From an uncultured Roseburia sp. (lineage in GTDB: Bacteria > Bacillota > Clostridia > Lachnospirales > Lachnospiraceae): DNA of 19,413 bases. The stretch covers positions 1 through 19,413 of the forward strand of contig CAMSEJ010000004.1 in NCBI GenBank assembly GCA_947057405.1, in the 5' to 3' direction. The notes beneath the pieces were generated by a model. The model saw only the letters and a list, made by a program, of their open reading frames with translations, had not been told where the DNA came from and searched no databases. The first letter of the stretch is position 1; each line of letters starts with the position of its first letter. A program made the translations under genes and the position numbers. Below, one piece after another: positions 7,660 to 14,914 of the stretch.

Positions 7660-7747
7660 GGAGAGTTATCGAAGTGGTCATAACGAGCCGCACTCGAAAT
7701 GCGGTTGTCCTTTACTGGGCACGTGGGTTCGAATCCCACACTCTCCG
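7660..7747 (+). tRNA. tRNA-Ser (anticodon CGA)
   Basis: An 88-nt class II tRNA. The acceptor arms GGAGAGT (7660-7666) and ACTCTCC (7740-7746) pair fully, with discriminator G at 7747. The anticodon arm is CCGCA-CTCGAAA-TGCGG with CGA at 7695-7697, reading the serine codon UCG. A long variable arm follows, then the T arm GTGGG-TTCGAAT-CCCAC. The 3' CCA is not encoded (TCA follows the discriminator), so it must be added enzymatically. Confidence 0.97.
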
Positions 7748-7753
7748 TCAGAT

Positions 7754-7793
7754 AAGCCCACCGGCAGCTCAGCTGCCTGCGGGCTTTCTTTTT
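7754..7793 (+). terminator. Rho-independent terminator after tRNA-Ser
   Basis: AAGCCC with CGGCAGCT pairs with AGCTGCC and GGGCTT around a short loop, followed by TTTCTTTTT. It starts 6 bp after the tRNA. Confidence 0.85.
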
Positions 7794-7951
7794 CCGAACA
7801 ACATGTTCCGCCAGAGGCCGCACACCCAAAGCAATTCACTATCGTTTTAAATAATTTTAGCATCACACCACCGTAAAGCGGTTGTTGCAAAAAAAGCCTA
7901 AAACCCTCATCCAAAAGCCTGCCCTCTGGGTGACGGATCTTTGCCAGCCTA

Positions 7952-8473
7952 TTAATAACACATATATTCTCCCCCATGCTCCCGCAGCCACTGCCTGCGT
8001 TCCCCATAATCCGGCAGAACCGCCTGCACCTCTTTCCAGAACGCCGCAGAATGGTTCATTTGCTTTCTGTGCGCCAGCTCATGAACCACGACATAATCCT
8101 GGATACGCTGCGGCATCAGCGCAAGCTTCCAGTTGAAGTTCAGATTGCCTTTTCCGCTGCAGCTCCCCCAGCGGGTTTTCTGCTCTTTGATGGCAATGCG
8201 GTTAACAGAGACCCCCATCAGGCTGCCGTAGAAACGCACCTTTTCGGAAAGAACGGCCCTGGCATACTCGCGCAGCCATCCTACGGATGCCGTACGATAT
8301 GCCTCCGGGTTATCGGTTATTCCGGAAACCAGGCACAGATGATTTTCTCCATTTTCGTCCTGCCTGCGGTATACGCGGATATGCTTGCCGTCACGGTTTT
8401 TGATTTGCCGGATCCGGATGCTGCCGTCGCCAAGCGGCAGGACAGCACCGTCTGTATATATGATGTTTTTCAT
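7952..8473 (-). CDS. YgjP-type (SprT-like) zinc metallopeptidase
   Basis: A 173-residue protein of the YgjP/WLM-related metallopeptidase family (DUF45, M48-like). The zinc motif HELAH is at 131-135 with the third ligand probably H141, within VVVHELAHRKQMNHSAAFW. The family motif TRWGSC is at 100-105. These place it with predicted cytosolic zinc peptidases whose substrates are mostly unknown. At 173 residues it is shorter than E. coli YgjP-type proteins of about 170-240, but all core motifs are there. GGGAGAAG precedes the ATG at 8473. It has its own promoter and stands alone. No clear terminator was seen between its stop and the tRNA terminator. Confidence 0.88.
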   Translation of the reverse strand: MKNIIYTDGAVLPLGDGSIRIRQIKNRDGKHIRVYRRQDENGENHLCLVSGITDNPEAYRTASVGWLREYARAVLSEKVRFYGSLMGVSVNRIAIKEQKTRWGSCSGKGNLNFNWKLALMPQRIQDYVVVHELAHRKQMNHSAAFWKEVQAVLPDYGERRQWLREHGGEYMCY

Positions 8474-8509
8474 TTCTTCTCCCGATAATCTGTATTTATT
8501 CGCCGGTGC

Positions 8510-8527
8510 TTTTCAAACACGCTCTAA
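8510..8527 (-). repeat. Copy 2 of the 18-bp upstream motif
   Basis: The minus strand reads TTAGAGCGTGTTTGAAAA, just downstream of the predicted -10 of the metallopeptidase gene. It matches 3762-3779 at 17 of 18 positions in the same orientation relative to the downstream gene. Confidence 0.5.
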
Positions 8528-8531
8528 AACG

Positions 8532-8560
8532 ATTATAATTGAAAGAAGGTACAACATCAA
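8532..8560 (-). promoter_or_regulatory. Promoter of the YgjP-type peptidase gene
   Basis: The minus strand carries TTGATG (8555-8560), 17 bp, then TATAAT (8532-8537), about 60 bp upstream of the start codon. Confidence 0.65.
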
Positions 8561-8613
8561 TAGAGAAACCAGGCGGATACTGCGCCCGGTTCAACCCACG
8601 CACCTCTGAACAT

Positions 8614-8648
8614 ACAAAAAGCAGCAGATTTTCAGATGATCTGCCGCC
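8614..8648 (-). terminator. Terminator of the padR-pspC operon
   Basis: The minus strand forms GCGGCAGAT / ATCTGCTGC (one G-U pair) around CATCTGAAA, followed by TTTTTG. It lies 12 bp after the last gene of the operon. Confidence 0.8.
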
Positions 8649-8659
8649 TTTTCTTCCGC

Positions 8660-8887
8660 TTACCCAAACGGGGAAAGCACAAATCCTGCCGCTTTAAAAA
8701 ACAGTTTTCCAAACGGAATGCCGATTACGGTAATACACAATGCCGCGCCCAATACGCAAAAGCAAATTGCAAACGGAATGCCGATGCAGCAGATATATAA
8801 AATTTTAAACACAACCATTCCCAGTGTAAAAAACAGACCTGCAAGCAGGATGAACAGCAAAAACAACAGCAATAAAGCCAGCAGCAT
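8660..8887 (-). CDS. Small YccF-like (DUF307) membrane protein
   Basis: A 75-residue protein with two hydrophobic segments (about 2-30 and 32-56). The ending 'ITVIGIPFGKLFFKAAGFVLSPFG' matches the repeat of YccF/DUF307 inner-membrane proteins (IGIPFG...K...PFG). YccF proteins usually carry two such units; this one has one clear unit plus a partial one (IGIPFAICF). The ATG at 8887 is preferred over 8893 because it has 8 nt from AAGGAGG, while 8893 has only 2. It follows pspC by 27 bp as the last gene of the operon. Function unknown. Confidence 0.65.
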   Translation of the reverse strand: MLLALLLLFLLFILLAGLFFTLGMVVFKILYICCIGIPFAICFCVLGAALCITVIGIPFGKLFFKAAGFVLSPFG

Positions 8888-8914
8888 ACGCATCCCCTCC
8901 TTTTTGACCGGCCT

Positions 8915-9106
8915 TTAAAATCCGGATTTCTCCGGAATAATGATTGCCGCTATGATATATGCCAGCAGCCCGCTCCCTGCGCCGAAGATCAACGCAATAC
9001 ACAAAAGCCGGATGATCGTCGGATCGATGTTTAAATATTCTCCGATGCCTCCGCAGACGCCGCATATCACTTTATTGGTCGATGACTTGTATAATCTTTT
9101 TTCCAT
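8915..9106 (-). CDS. pspC: PspC domain membrane protein
   Basis: A 63-residue protein with the PspC hallmark. 'RLYKSSTNKVICGVCGGIGEYLNIDPTIIR' spans residues 4-33, followed by one hydrophobic segment (about 34-57) and a short charged end. PspC proteins act in envelope-stress responses; in Firmicutes, short PspC proteins often sit in stress-induced operons. The ATG at 9106 is chosen because GAGGAGG, which overlaps the stop of the DUF4097 gene, precedes it at good spacing. The frame stays open upstream to 9151 only by overlapping that gene. Confidence 0.92.
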   Translation of the reverse strand: MEKRLYKSSTNKVICGVCGGIGEYLNIDPTIIRLLCIALIFGAGSGLLAYIIAAIIIPEKSGF

Positions 9107-9108
9107 TT

Positions 9109-10050
9109 CTATTCCTCCTCTACTTTGACTGTTATTTCCCCGATCCCGCATTCCAGATCGACTTCATTGCCTGTGCCGTGGTCGATCTCTTTTTCTGTGC
9201 CAAGGGACGAGTAATCGGTTCCATTCAGGGTAACCCGGCCGAGATCACAGGAAATGCTGTAATCGTAGTCTTCCTCCCTGCCTAACAGTTCCAGGCCGAT
9301 ACTGCCCATACCGCAGTCTGCCGCAAGGCCTTCCGATACCTTCCCGCGCAGGACAACTTCGCCCAGGCCGCAGCTTACATCCAGCGTGCCGGCGTCAAAT
9401 CTGGAAATTTCAAGCCGCCCCGCATCTACGGATGCCGAAAACTCATCGCCTGCCGTAACCTGCGTTGCCGTAAGCTCCCCGGCATCAACCTCAAACTGCA
9501 CCTCATCGGCCGAAACGGAATGGGATATTTCTATTTTACCTGCGTTGGTTGAAAATGTTACTTCTTCAAATACTTTTTCCTTCGGTATGGCTATGGTCAC
9601 TTTTATTTTTTCCTCCGCCAGTAAGCCGTTACTCCATACGGAACGCACGGTCTGATCGCTCAGTTCGACGGTACCGTCCTCCTGCCGGCATTCATACCGG
9701 TAACGCTTCGGTGCGTCTACCGTAATCTCTATCTGATCCGAACTGCTGTCTTTGACCAGTACTTCGCCGAATTTAATATCGACGGATAATCCCGAAACCT
9801 GATCCGCCGCAAATGTTTCCGATACGATACCGGGCTGTGTTCTGGCCCCTTTTACGTTACGGTATTCCGGGTTGTAAAAGAACCACCAGCGCCCGATATG
9901 CAAATCTCCGATGTCAAATTCCCCGTTGTCCGCCATCTGACGCACCTCGTTCAAACCGCTTCCGAGCGCCGCGCCTGCTCCCAGGCAGATTATGGCAACC
10001 CCGATAAATATCAGACTGATGCAAAGACAGATTTTTGTAAAATTTTTCAT
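9109..10050 (-). CDS. DUF4097 family putative adhesin / beta-helix membrane protein
   Basis: A 313-residue protein with an N-terminal signal anchor (about 6-30). It is followed by a beta-rich outer domain of repeated strands such as 'FEVDAGELTATQV', 'ASVDAGRLEISRF', 'SCGLGEVVLRG', 'DCGMGSIGLELLG' and 'ECGIGEITVKV', a ladder typical of DUF4097 (putative adhesin). The start at 10050 is the ATG of an ATGA overlap with the upstream gene, with AAAGGGGG ahead of it; the frame is open further to 10113 inside that gene. DUF4097 proteins commonly follow padR and DUF1700/HAAS genes in Firmicutes. The role is probably cell-surface or envelope sensing, but no biochemical activity is established from sequence. 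Confidence 0.85.
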   Translation of the reverse strand: MKNFTKICLCISLIFIGVAIICLGAGAALGSGLNEVRQMADNGEFDIGDLHIGRWWFFYNPEYRNVKGARTQPGIVSETFAADQVSGLSVDIKFGEVLVKDSSSDQIEITVDAPKRYRYECRQEDGTVELSDQTVRSVWSNGLLAEEKIKVTIAIPKEKVFEEVTFSTNAGKIEISHSVSADEVQFEVDAGELTATQVTAGDEFSASVDAGRLEISRFDAGTLDVSCGLGEVVLRGKVSEGLAADCGMGSIGLELLGREEDYDYSISCDLGRVTLNGTDYSSLGTEKEIDHGTGNEVDLECGIGEITVKVEEE

Positions 10051-10670
10051 ATGGATGCCCCCTTTCTTTGAAAGATTCTCCTGCAGAGCGATACGATTCC
10101 GCGTATGGTCCACGGCAATACTTTACCGACTGCCCAAACGGTCGCCAGAAGCCCGAGCGTGCCGAATGCCAAAAGCAGCATTCCGACCCCGCAGACGACA
10201 AGCCCGACGGCCGGAAATCCGGTAAATACTTTGAACATCCCCGTCGCGGCGAGTACGATGCCCGCTACGAAAAAGACGCCCACCATTGCAATGATACATA
10301 CGGATAAACCGAACAATACGCCAACCGCACCCAAAAGCAGGCCGAATCCCGCGGCAAGCACAGCAATCCAGAACGGAAACGTAACAACCAGCAATACCGC
10401 AATGAGCAGGTTCCGCGATGTTTTGTCCGCCTGCGGCGCAGGATCCGGCTTGACAAAATCCTCTGCCTGATAAGTGTCTCCAAACAGATCCTTTTTGATG
10501 CTTTCCGCCACCTTCGCAGGAGAACCCAGCTCTTCTATAATCTTTTCCTCATTCTCCGGGCCTGCATCTTCAAAATAATTCCGGTAATATTCCATGGCTT
10601 CCCGGCGTTCATTGTCCGGTATGTCCCGGAGCAGTTCTTCTAACTGCCGTAAAAATCCAATTCGATTCAT
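10047..10670 (-). CDS. HAAS/DUF1700 family membrane protein
   Basis: A 207-residue protein. The N-terminal HAAS domain (1-65) has 'FLRQLEELLRDIPDNERREA', 'YYRNYFEDA' and 'EELGSPAKVAESIKKDL', as in DUF1700. A short linker and a hydrophobic half follow (segments about 87-113, 118-146 and 151-183). HAAS domains are known partners of PadR-like regulators, and the pair is often encoded together. The ATG at 10670 overlaps the padR stop as ATGA with AGGAG ahead, so translation is coupled; the longer frame to 10799 lies inside padR and is rejected. Confidence 0.87.
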   Translation of the reverse strand: MNRIGFLRQLEELLRDIPDNERREAMEYYRNYFEDAGPENEEKIIEELGSPAKVAESIKKDLFGDTYQAEDFVKPDPAPQADKTSRNLLIAVLLVVTFPFWIAVLAAGFGLLLGAVGVLFGLSVCIIAMVGVFFVAGIVLAATGMFKVFTGFPAVGLVVCGVGMLLLAFGTLGLLATVWAVGKVLPWTIRGIVSLCRRIFQRKGASI

Positions 10671-10990
10671 GTTAACTCCTCTCCCGAAAATAGTTTTGTG
10701 ATTTTGGATGAATAGTCCGCCCATTCTTCGCGGTACTCGCTCAGCTTTCCCGCACCGATATCCGTAAGCTTGTAATATCTGCGGTTTCTTCCGCCGCATT
10801 CCACGTCATATACGATCAGGTTCTGGTTCTTCTGCAGGCGTCTTAAAACCGGATATAATGTGGATTCTGATACGTCGATGGCTTTTCGGACATCCTGTGT
10901 GATTTTGTAGCCGTATGTGCCTTCTTCTTCCTTGGAAACAACTGCAAGGACGATTGCGTCCAACAGAGCTGCCCCTGTGCCAAATGCCAT
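10667..10990 (-). CDS. PadR family transcriptional regulator
   Basis: A 107-residue winged-helix protein of the short PadR-s2 type. The core 'EEEGTYGYKITQDVRKAIDVSESTLYPVLRRLQKNQNLIVYDVECGGRNRRYYKLTDIGAGKL' contains the recognition helix STLYPVLRRLQ (about 43-53) and the wing GRNRRYYKLT (about 67-76). The short C-terminal helix would dimerize. PadR proteins usually repress their own operon. Here a 9+9 palindrome lies on the -10 box just upstream. AAGGGGTGATAGG precedes the start. Confidence 0.93.
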   Translation of the reverse strand: MAFGTGAALLDAIVLAVVSKEEEGTYGYKITQDVRKAIDVSESTLYPVLRRLQKNQNLIVYDVECGGRNRRYYKLTDIGAGKLSEYREEWADYSSKITKLFSGEELT

Positions 10991-11009
10991 CCTATCACCC
11001 CTTACTTGT

Positions 11010-11061
11010 ATAATATTATTTTATGTTTTATATTATATATCATATAATATTGTTTTGTCAA
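11010..11061 (-). promoter_or_regulatory. padR promoter with palindromic operators
   Basis: The minus strand has TTGACA (11056-11061), an 18-bp spacer and TATAAT (11032-11037). A palindrome with 9-bp arms ATATTATAT / ATATAATAT around 3 nt covers 11030-11050, overlapping the -10 and the spacer. A second perfect palindrome ATAATATTAT is at 11010-11019. Such AT-rich dyads are typical PadR sites, so autorepression is likely. Confidence 0.7.
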
Positions 11062-11080
11062 TAGTTGTTTTCTTATTTTG

Positions 11081-11110
11081 CAAAAAAGGGGAAGGGCATC
11101 TGCCCTTCCC
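11081..11110 (-). terminator. Strong terminator of the zinc-ribbon/SPFH cluster
   Basis: The minus strand folds into a perfect 10-bp stem GGGAAGGGCA / TGCCCTTCCC with a 2-nt apex, followed by CTTTTTTG. It is 94 bp after the TM2 gene stop and insulates the padR promoter. The intervening bases hold only a weak GGCTG/CAGCC dyad. Confidence 0.9.
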
Positions 11111-11203
11111 TGTTTTGCAGGCGGCTGCATAACAGCCGTATCTATTTAATGATAACATAATAAAAAACATACACTTTAGCATGACATCCTGCTTCAGCTA
11201 AAA

Positions 11204-11629
11204 TCACTCGATTCTTACATGGTTTCTTAATTGGAAGTTTTCATCGTTTGAACAAAGATAAATAATTCCTTCAATAAATCCTATCGCAGCCGGAATACCC
11301 GTCCAGCAAAAACAGATATATAAAATCCCCGTTCCTATCTTCCCAAGGTAAAATTTATGTGCGCCAATCCCTCCCAGCACAATTCCAAGAATTCCTGCTG
11401 CAACCTTATTTCTTACAGGCCATGACGGATTAATTCCTGAAACATAGACCTGCTGCGGAACCGCTTGCTGAACCGCAGCCTGCGGCTGCCTGGATTGCTG
11501 AACATCTGCCTGTTGCTCCTGTAACTGCTGTACCGTCTGCGGAACGGTCAGTTTTTCGCCACAAAATTTACATTCTATTGCTGTTGGATCGATCGGTGCT
11601 CCGCACTGCGGACAAACTTTTTGTGCCAT
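11204..11629 (-). CDS. Zinc-ribbon TM2 domain protein
   Basis: A 141-residue protein. An N-terminal zinc ribbon with C6, C9, C20 and C23 (CPQCG...CKFCG) is followed by a Gln-rich linker (31-60) and a TM2 domain (75-125). That domain shows 'AAGILGIVLGGIGAHKFYLGKIGTGILYI', the G..G.HKFYLG signature of two TM helices. TM2 proteins are small membrane proteins of unsettled function. The DNA of the Gln-rich linker is repetitive. AAAGGAGG precedes the ATG. It is the last gene of the cluster. Its double-cysteine head matches those of its neighbours. Confidence 0.9.
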   Translation of the reverse strand: MAQKVCPQCGAPIDPTAIECKFCGEKLTVPQTVQQLQEQQADVQQSRQPQAAVQQAVPQQVYVSGINPSWPVRNKVAAGILGIVLGGIGAHKFYLGKIGTGILYICFCWTGIPAAIGFIEGIIYLCSNDENFQLRNHVRIE

Positions 11630-11653
11630 TCTTTTTTCCTCCTTTGATTCAAT

Positions 11654-12031
11654 TTATTTTTCATTTTTGCCTATGATATATATAGGAATTGATACGATGC
11701 AATAAACGAACAGCAGCACTAAATTCAAAAGTATAAAAAACTCATGTGACATCGTTCTAACGCAGATCAAATTTATTACATCAAGAATTATCGTATATAT
11801 GACTGTGACCGCCACAAGCGGAACAAAAAACCCTGTTTTGATCCGTTTTGACAGCAGCTTGCCAAAAACCAAATAGCCGAGCAATAAAAATCCTATTATC
11901 TCAAATATCATCGCACTGCTAAAATTTATCATTTTCTCAATATGGTTTACCGCAAAAAACACGTACATGAGAATCCCTAAATAAAATGCCAAAAGAAATC
12001 CTGACAGTACACCGGTTAATCCTGTTTTCAT
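11654..12031 (-). CDS. Small four-TM protein of unknown function
   Basis: A 125-residue protein from the ATG at 12031, which overlaps the stop of the SPFH gene as ATGA. The frame is open upstream to 12061 inside that gene, which I reject. Four hydrophobic segments lie at about 4-26, 34-56, 65-86 and 94-118. I do not recognise a family: no conserved catalytic or metal-binding motif is seen, and the ends are short and charged. Translational coupling to the SPFH gene suggests they work together, perhaps as an NfeD-like partner, but no OB-fold domain is present. Confidence 0.65.
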   Translation of the reverse strand: MKTGLTGVLSGFLLAFYLGILMYVFFAVNHIEKMINFSSAMIFEIIGFLLLGYLVFGKLLSKRIKTGFFVPLVAVTVIYTIILDVINLICVRTMSHEFFILLNLVLLFVYCIVSIPIYIIGKNEK

Positions 12032-13077
12032 CCCTGCACCCTCTTTCCACATTCCGGACAAAATTTTACGCCCGGCATCAGTTTATTCCCACACTCGCAC
12101 CGTATCTCACTATTGTTGAATCCACACTCCGGACAAAATCTTGATCCGGCCGGAATCTGCGCTTTACAGGAAACACATTCTTTCGTATCTGCCCTGTGAA
12201 TCGTATTCCCTATCGTTTGTCCCATGGCATTTCCCATTCCCATAGCCACTCCCAGCCCGACTCCTCCTGCGGCAAACGTACCTGCTACACCATTTTGGTT
12301 TGTTGCAGCCCCTTCATACACATCGAATGAACGCTTTGTAGAATACTGTCTGTCTCCCATAAGCTCAAAGGCCGCTTTATCCTCAAGAATTTTGTTGATT
12401 TTCTCAAAATCCTCATCCGGAAAATTAATAGATTGTATGAAAAAATTTACCACTGCAAATCCATACTTCTCAAATTCCGGTGTGATTTGCTCCTTGACGC
12501 TGTTTGACAGGCTTTCAATTTTAGCCGAAATTTCCAATGCCGATATTTTATTTGTGATAATTGCATCTGCTATGACTGATTTCACCTTAATCACAAGTAT
12601 ACCTCTATAATATTCCTTAATCTTATCATATTTGACAATATCACTTTTTTGCATTCCCCCAATTAATTCTTTAAAAAGCGCCGTTACATCCAAGACCCTA
12701 ATTCCCATTTGGCCAAAGGCCCTAACTCTTAATTTCACATAATACTTCGGATCAATCAGCGGTATGGGGTCTGTTGTTCCCCAATTAATATCCATTCTTA
12801 TCGTTGTATTCAGAAAATAAATTTCCGCACTAAACGGTGTTTTTCCGCCAAACGGAATATTCACAATTGATTTTAAAATTGGCAGATTGTCTGTTATTAA
12901 AGTATATGTGCCGGGATAAAATATGTCTGCCACCTGGCCTCCTTTTACAAAAATGGCAACTTGTCCCTCCTGCACAATAAGCTGTGTTCCAAAAACCAGT
13001 TCTTCAGACGGATATTTATATACCAGCCAGTCGCGGCTTTTCAAACCGCCAAACCTTACTACATCTATGATTGACAT
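12028..13077 (-). CDS. SPFH (band 7) protein with C-terminal zinc ribbons
   Basis: A 349-residue protein of the virion-core-like SPFH group (YdjI type). The SPFH domain covers about 20-230, with 'ELVFGTQLIVQEGQVAIFVKGG' near its start and 'GFAVVNFFIQSINFPDEDFEKI' at the end. A Gly/Ala-rich stretch (264-290: GVAGTFAAGGVGLGVAMGMG) leads to two cysteine pairs C301/C304 and C315/C318, and a second ribbon with C327, C329, C340 and C343. There is no N-terminal TM segment, so it probably attaches to the inner face of the membrane as an oligomer. The ATG at 13077 has GGAGG at 8 nt; the longer frame (13092) starts inside that site. In other bacteria such proteins accompany envelope-stress systems. Confidence 0.88.
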   Translation of the reverse strand: MSIIDVVRFGGLKSRDWLVYKYPSEELVFGTQLIVQEGQVAIFVKGGQVADIFYPGTYTLITDNLPILKSIVNIPFGGKTPFSAEIYFLNTTIRMDINWGTTDPIPLIDPKYYVKLRVRAFGQMGIRVLDVTALFKELIGGMQKSDIVKYDKIKEYYRGILVIKVKSVIADAIITNKISALEISAKIESLSNSVKEQITPEFEKYGFAVVNFFIQSINFPDEDFEKINKILEDKAAFELMGDRQYSTKRSFDVYEGAATNQNGVAGTFAAGGVGLGVAMGMGNAMGQTIGNTIHRADTKECVSCKAQIPAGSRFCPECGFNNSEIRCECGNKLMPGVKFCPECGKRVQG

Positions 13078-13137
13078 GCCATATTCCTCCATTAAAATTG
13101 TATATTATTTATCATGACAAAATCTCTTTCACACAAT

Positions 13138-14727
13138 CTACTCATCATATTCTACAATATAGCCTATTTTTCCACTATAATAAGGCACAACACTTAATAT
13201 ATCATCCGGAATATCATTCCAAACCCATTTTTCTTTTTTCTCAGAATAATAAAAATCCATACAGTTTTCTACGATATCCCCGTCCATATAGCTCGGTTCT
13301 CCCTCCATCCACATAGTACCTGACCAATAACTGCTGCCATTTAAGGCCTCCCCATACGTTTCATTAAATTCATCTACCCAATAATAATGATCATTGTCTA
13401 TATCCCTCCTTCCTCCAATCCGAAATTGGATTTTATCCATCCCAAGCTCTGTAATTTCCTGCAGTATGTAGTTGTATTCTTCCGGACTGTTGATGTGTGC
13501 CAGATATCCTCCTGCTGTTTTTGCTTTTTGAAAAGCCTCTGACCAGGTGCAGTCGTCAATATGGTAGGTATATCTGTGAATCGCTTCCTCCATACCCAGG
13601 CCGTTCTCCTCCGGCGCCAAAGATTCCTGTACCTCCCCTCCGAATACTGCTGCTAAAAGGGTTTCTGCGGATGCCCAATCCTGCGGCACATTGTTCAGGG
13701 AAAAATGAGTTATGTTAACCGTTTCCTCCTCCATATTCAACGTAAACTGAAATTGCGCTTCTACCAGAGTTTCCCCATACGTACAGCTCCCGACAAAATT
13801 TACAATTTCCGTTTCCGCTCCATCCTCTCCTTCTCCTTTAAAATGCTCCCATTTCGGAGAAGCAAAAAACTGATCGAATGCCTGTCCATATGTTTGAAGC
13901 GGATAAGCATCCGGGCACATATTCCGAACGATTGCCACATATTCATCATCCTGCCATGTATCCGGCTCTTGTAAAGCTTCCTGTTCCATATCAGATTCGT
14001 CCCTGTCAGAGAATAAATCATCCGTATAAGAATCTTGCTCTCCCAGATAATACAGCTCGTCATTTATGCTTCCAAAAAGGCTTGCCAATAGCACATTCAA
14101 CACAATATTCGCAATAAACCCAATTGTTCCCAGCACGCATAACACTTTCGCCACTGTCCCCATTTTCACTTTTTCCGTTTTATTTAACTGCGGATTACGT
14201 ACACCGTTATTATATTTCTCCGCAATCAGGTTTCTGCTTTCTATCAGCTTGTACGTAGCAATAAGCGGACCTAACCCGAATAGCAGCGCACCTACCGTAG
14301 ACCATAAAAGAATGGTGATCCCTGTATCATTGATTTCGGCACCATATCCATTTGCAGCTTCATACAGACGTTGTTGCTGCAAATACATCCAATAGATACC
14401 ATAAACGCCGCCAGTAACAAAATTGAGCAAAATTACTACAAAAAAATTCGGGCTGTCTTTTCCATCCCCTTTACAAAGCAGATTAATATCCTTCGCCATG
14501 CAGAACAAAGTATATATCATATAAATCCCGACTGTAACAACCGACAAAAGCAGCATCTTCCAAAAACTGATTTTCTTTACTTTGTTTCCGGTCTGCTCTG
14601 CATATACAGGGCTTTGCTCCTCCGGTTTCACCGCATCCTGTACCGCTGTTCTTTTCAGCTCCATCCCGCAATATGGACACCATTTCACATCTCCTTGTAT
14701 TTCGTTTCCACATTCATTGCAAAACAT
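13138..14727 (-). CDS. Zinc-ribbon, DUF4234 and C-type-lectin-like membrane protein
   Basis: A 529-residue protein of unusual make-up. The N-terminal zinc ribbon (C3, C6, C17, C20) is followed by a DUF4234-like region with TM segments about 54-76, 93-115 and 134-160, then a fourth at 190-217. An Asp/Glu-rich linker (225-262) leads to a first outer domain (263-350) with 'VRNMCPDAYPLQTYGQAFDQFF'. The C-terminal domain (382-529) has the C-type-lectin-fold order: 'CTWSEAFQKAKTAGGYLAHI', 'EEYNYI', 'FRIGGRRD...YYWVDE', 'WMEGEPS', 'ENCMDF', 'WVWNDIP' and the end 'GYIVEYDE'. Only two cysteines remain in that domain, C393 and C489, and the WND motif is kept. The C-terminus should face outside. Confidence 0.82.
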   Translation of the reverse strand: MFCNECGNEIQGDVKWCPYCGMELKRTAVQDAVKPEEQSPVYAEQTGNKVKKISFWKMLLLSVVTVGIYMIYTLFCMAKDINLLCKGDGKDSPNFFVVILLNFVTGGVYGIYWMYLQQQRLYEAANGYGAEINDTGITILLWSTVGALLFGLGPLIATYKLIESRNLIAEKYNNGVRNPQLNKTEKVKMGTVAKVLCVLGTIGFIANIVLNVLLASLFGSINDELYYLGEQDSYTDDLFSDRDESDMEQEALQEPDTWQDDEYVAIVRNMCPDAYPLQTYGQAFDQFFASPKWEHFKGEGEDGAETEIVNFVGSCTYGETLVEAQFQFTLNMEEETVNITHFSLNNVPQDWASAETLLAAVFGGEVQESLAPEENGLGMEEAIHRYTYHIDDCTWSEAFQKAKTAGGYLAHINSPEEYNYILQEITELGMDKIQFRIGGRRDIDNDHYYWVDEFNETYGEALNGSSYWSGTMWMEGEPSYMDGDIVENCMDFYYSEKKEKWVWNDIPDDILSVVPYYSGKIGYIVEYDE

Positions 14728-14794
14728 GCTCCACTTCCTCCTTTTTCATTATCGCGTCTTCCAGCTTTACGCACTTTGACATTTTACACAGTTC

Positions 14795-14823
14795 ATAATA
14801 CTACTTATAAGTGTATTTTTCAA
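14795..14823 (-). promoter_or_regulatory. Promoter of the zinc-ribbon/SPFH cluster with a spacer palindrome
   Basis: The minus strand has TTGAAA (14818-14823), a 17-bp spacer and TATTAT (14795-14800). Between the two boxes lies the perfect palindrome ACTTATAAGT (14803-14812), well placed for repression, perhaps by the divergent XRE protein. Confidence 0.7.
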
Positions 14824-14914
14824 GATTTTTTCCTTTTTATATTACAAAAAACTACTAAAAAGATTTTTCTTTAGGCTATAACAGTTGCTAAACTGAACTT
14901 GTGAGGTGAAGAAT

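Noticed and set aside
7593..8007. Minus-strand open frames with 'SVGFEPTCP' and 'GECGIRTHVPSKG' sequences
   Set aside because: These are the well-known false proteins read from the complement of a tRNA; they overlap tRNA-Ser and its terminator.
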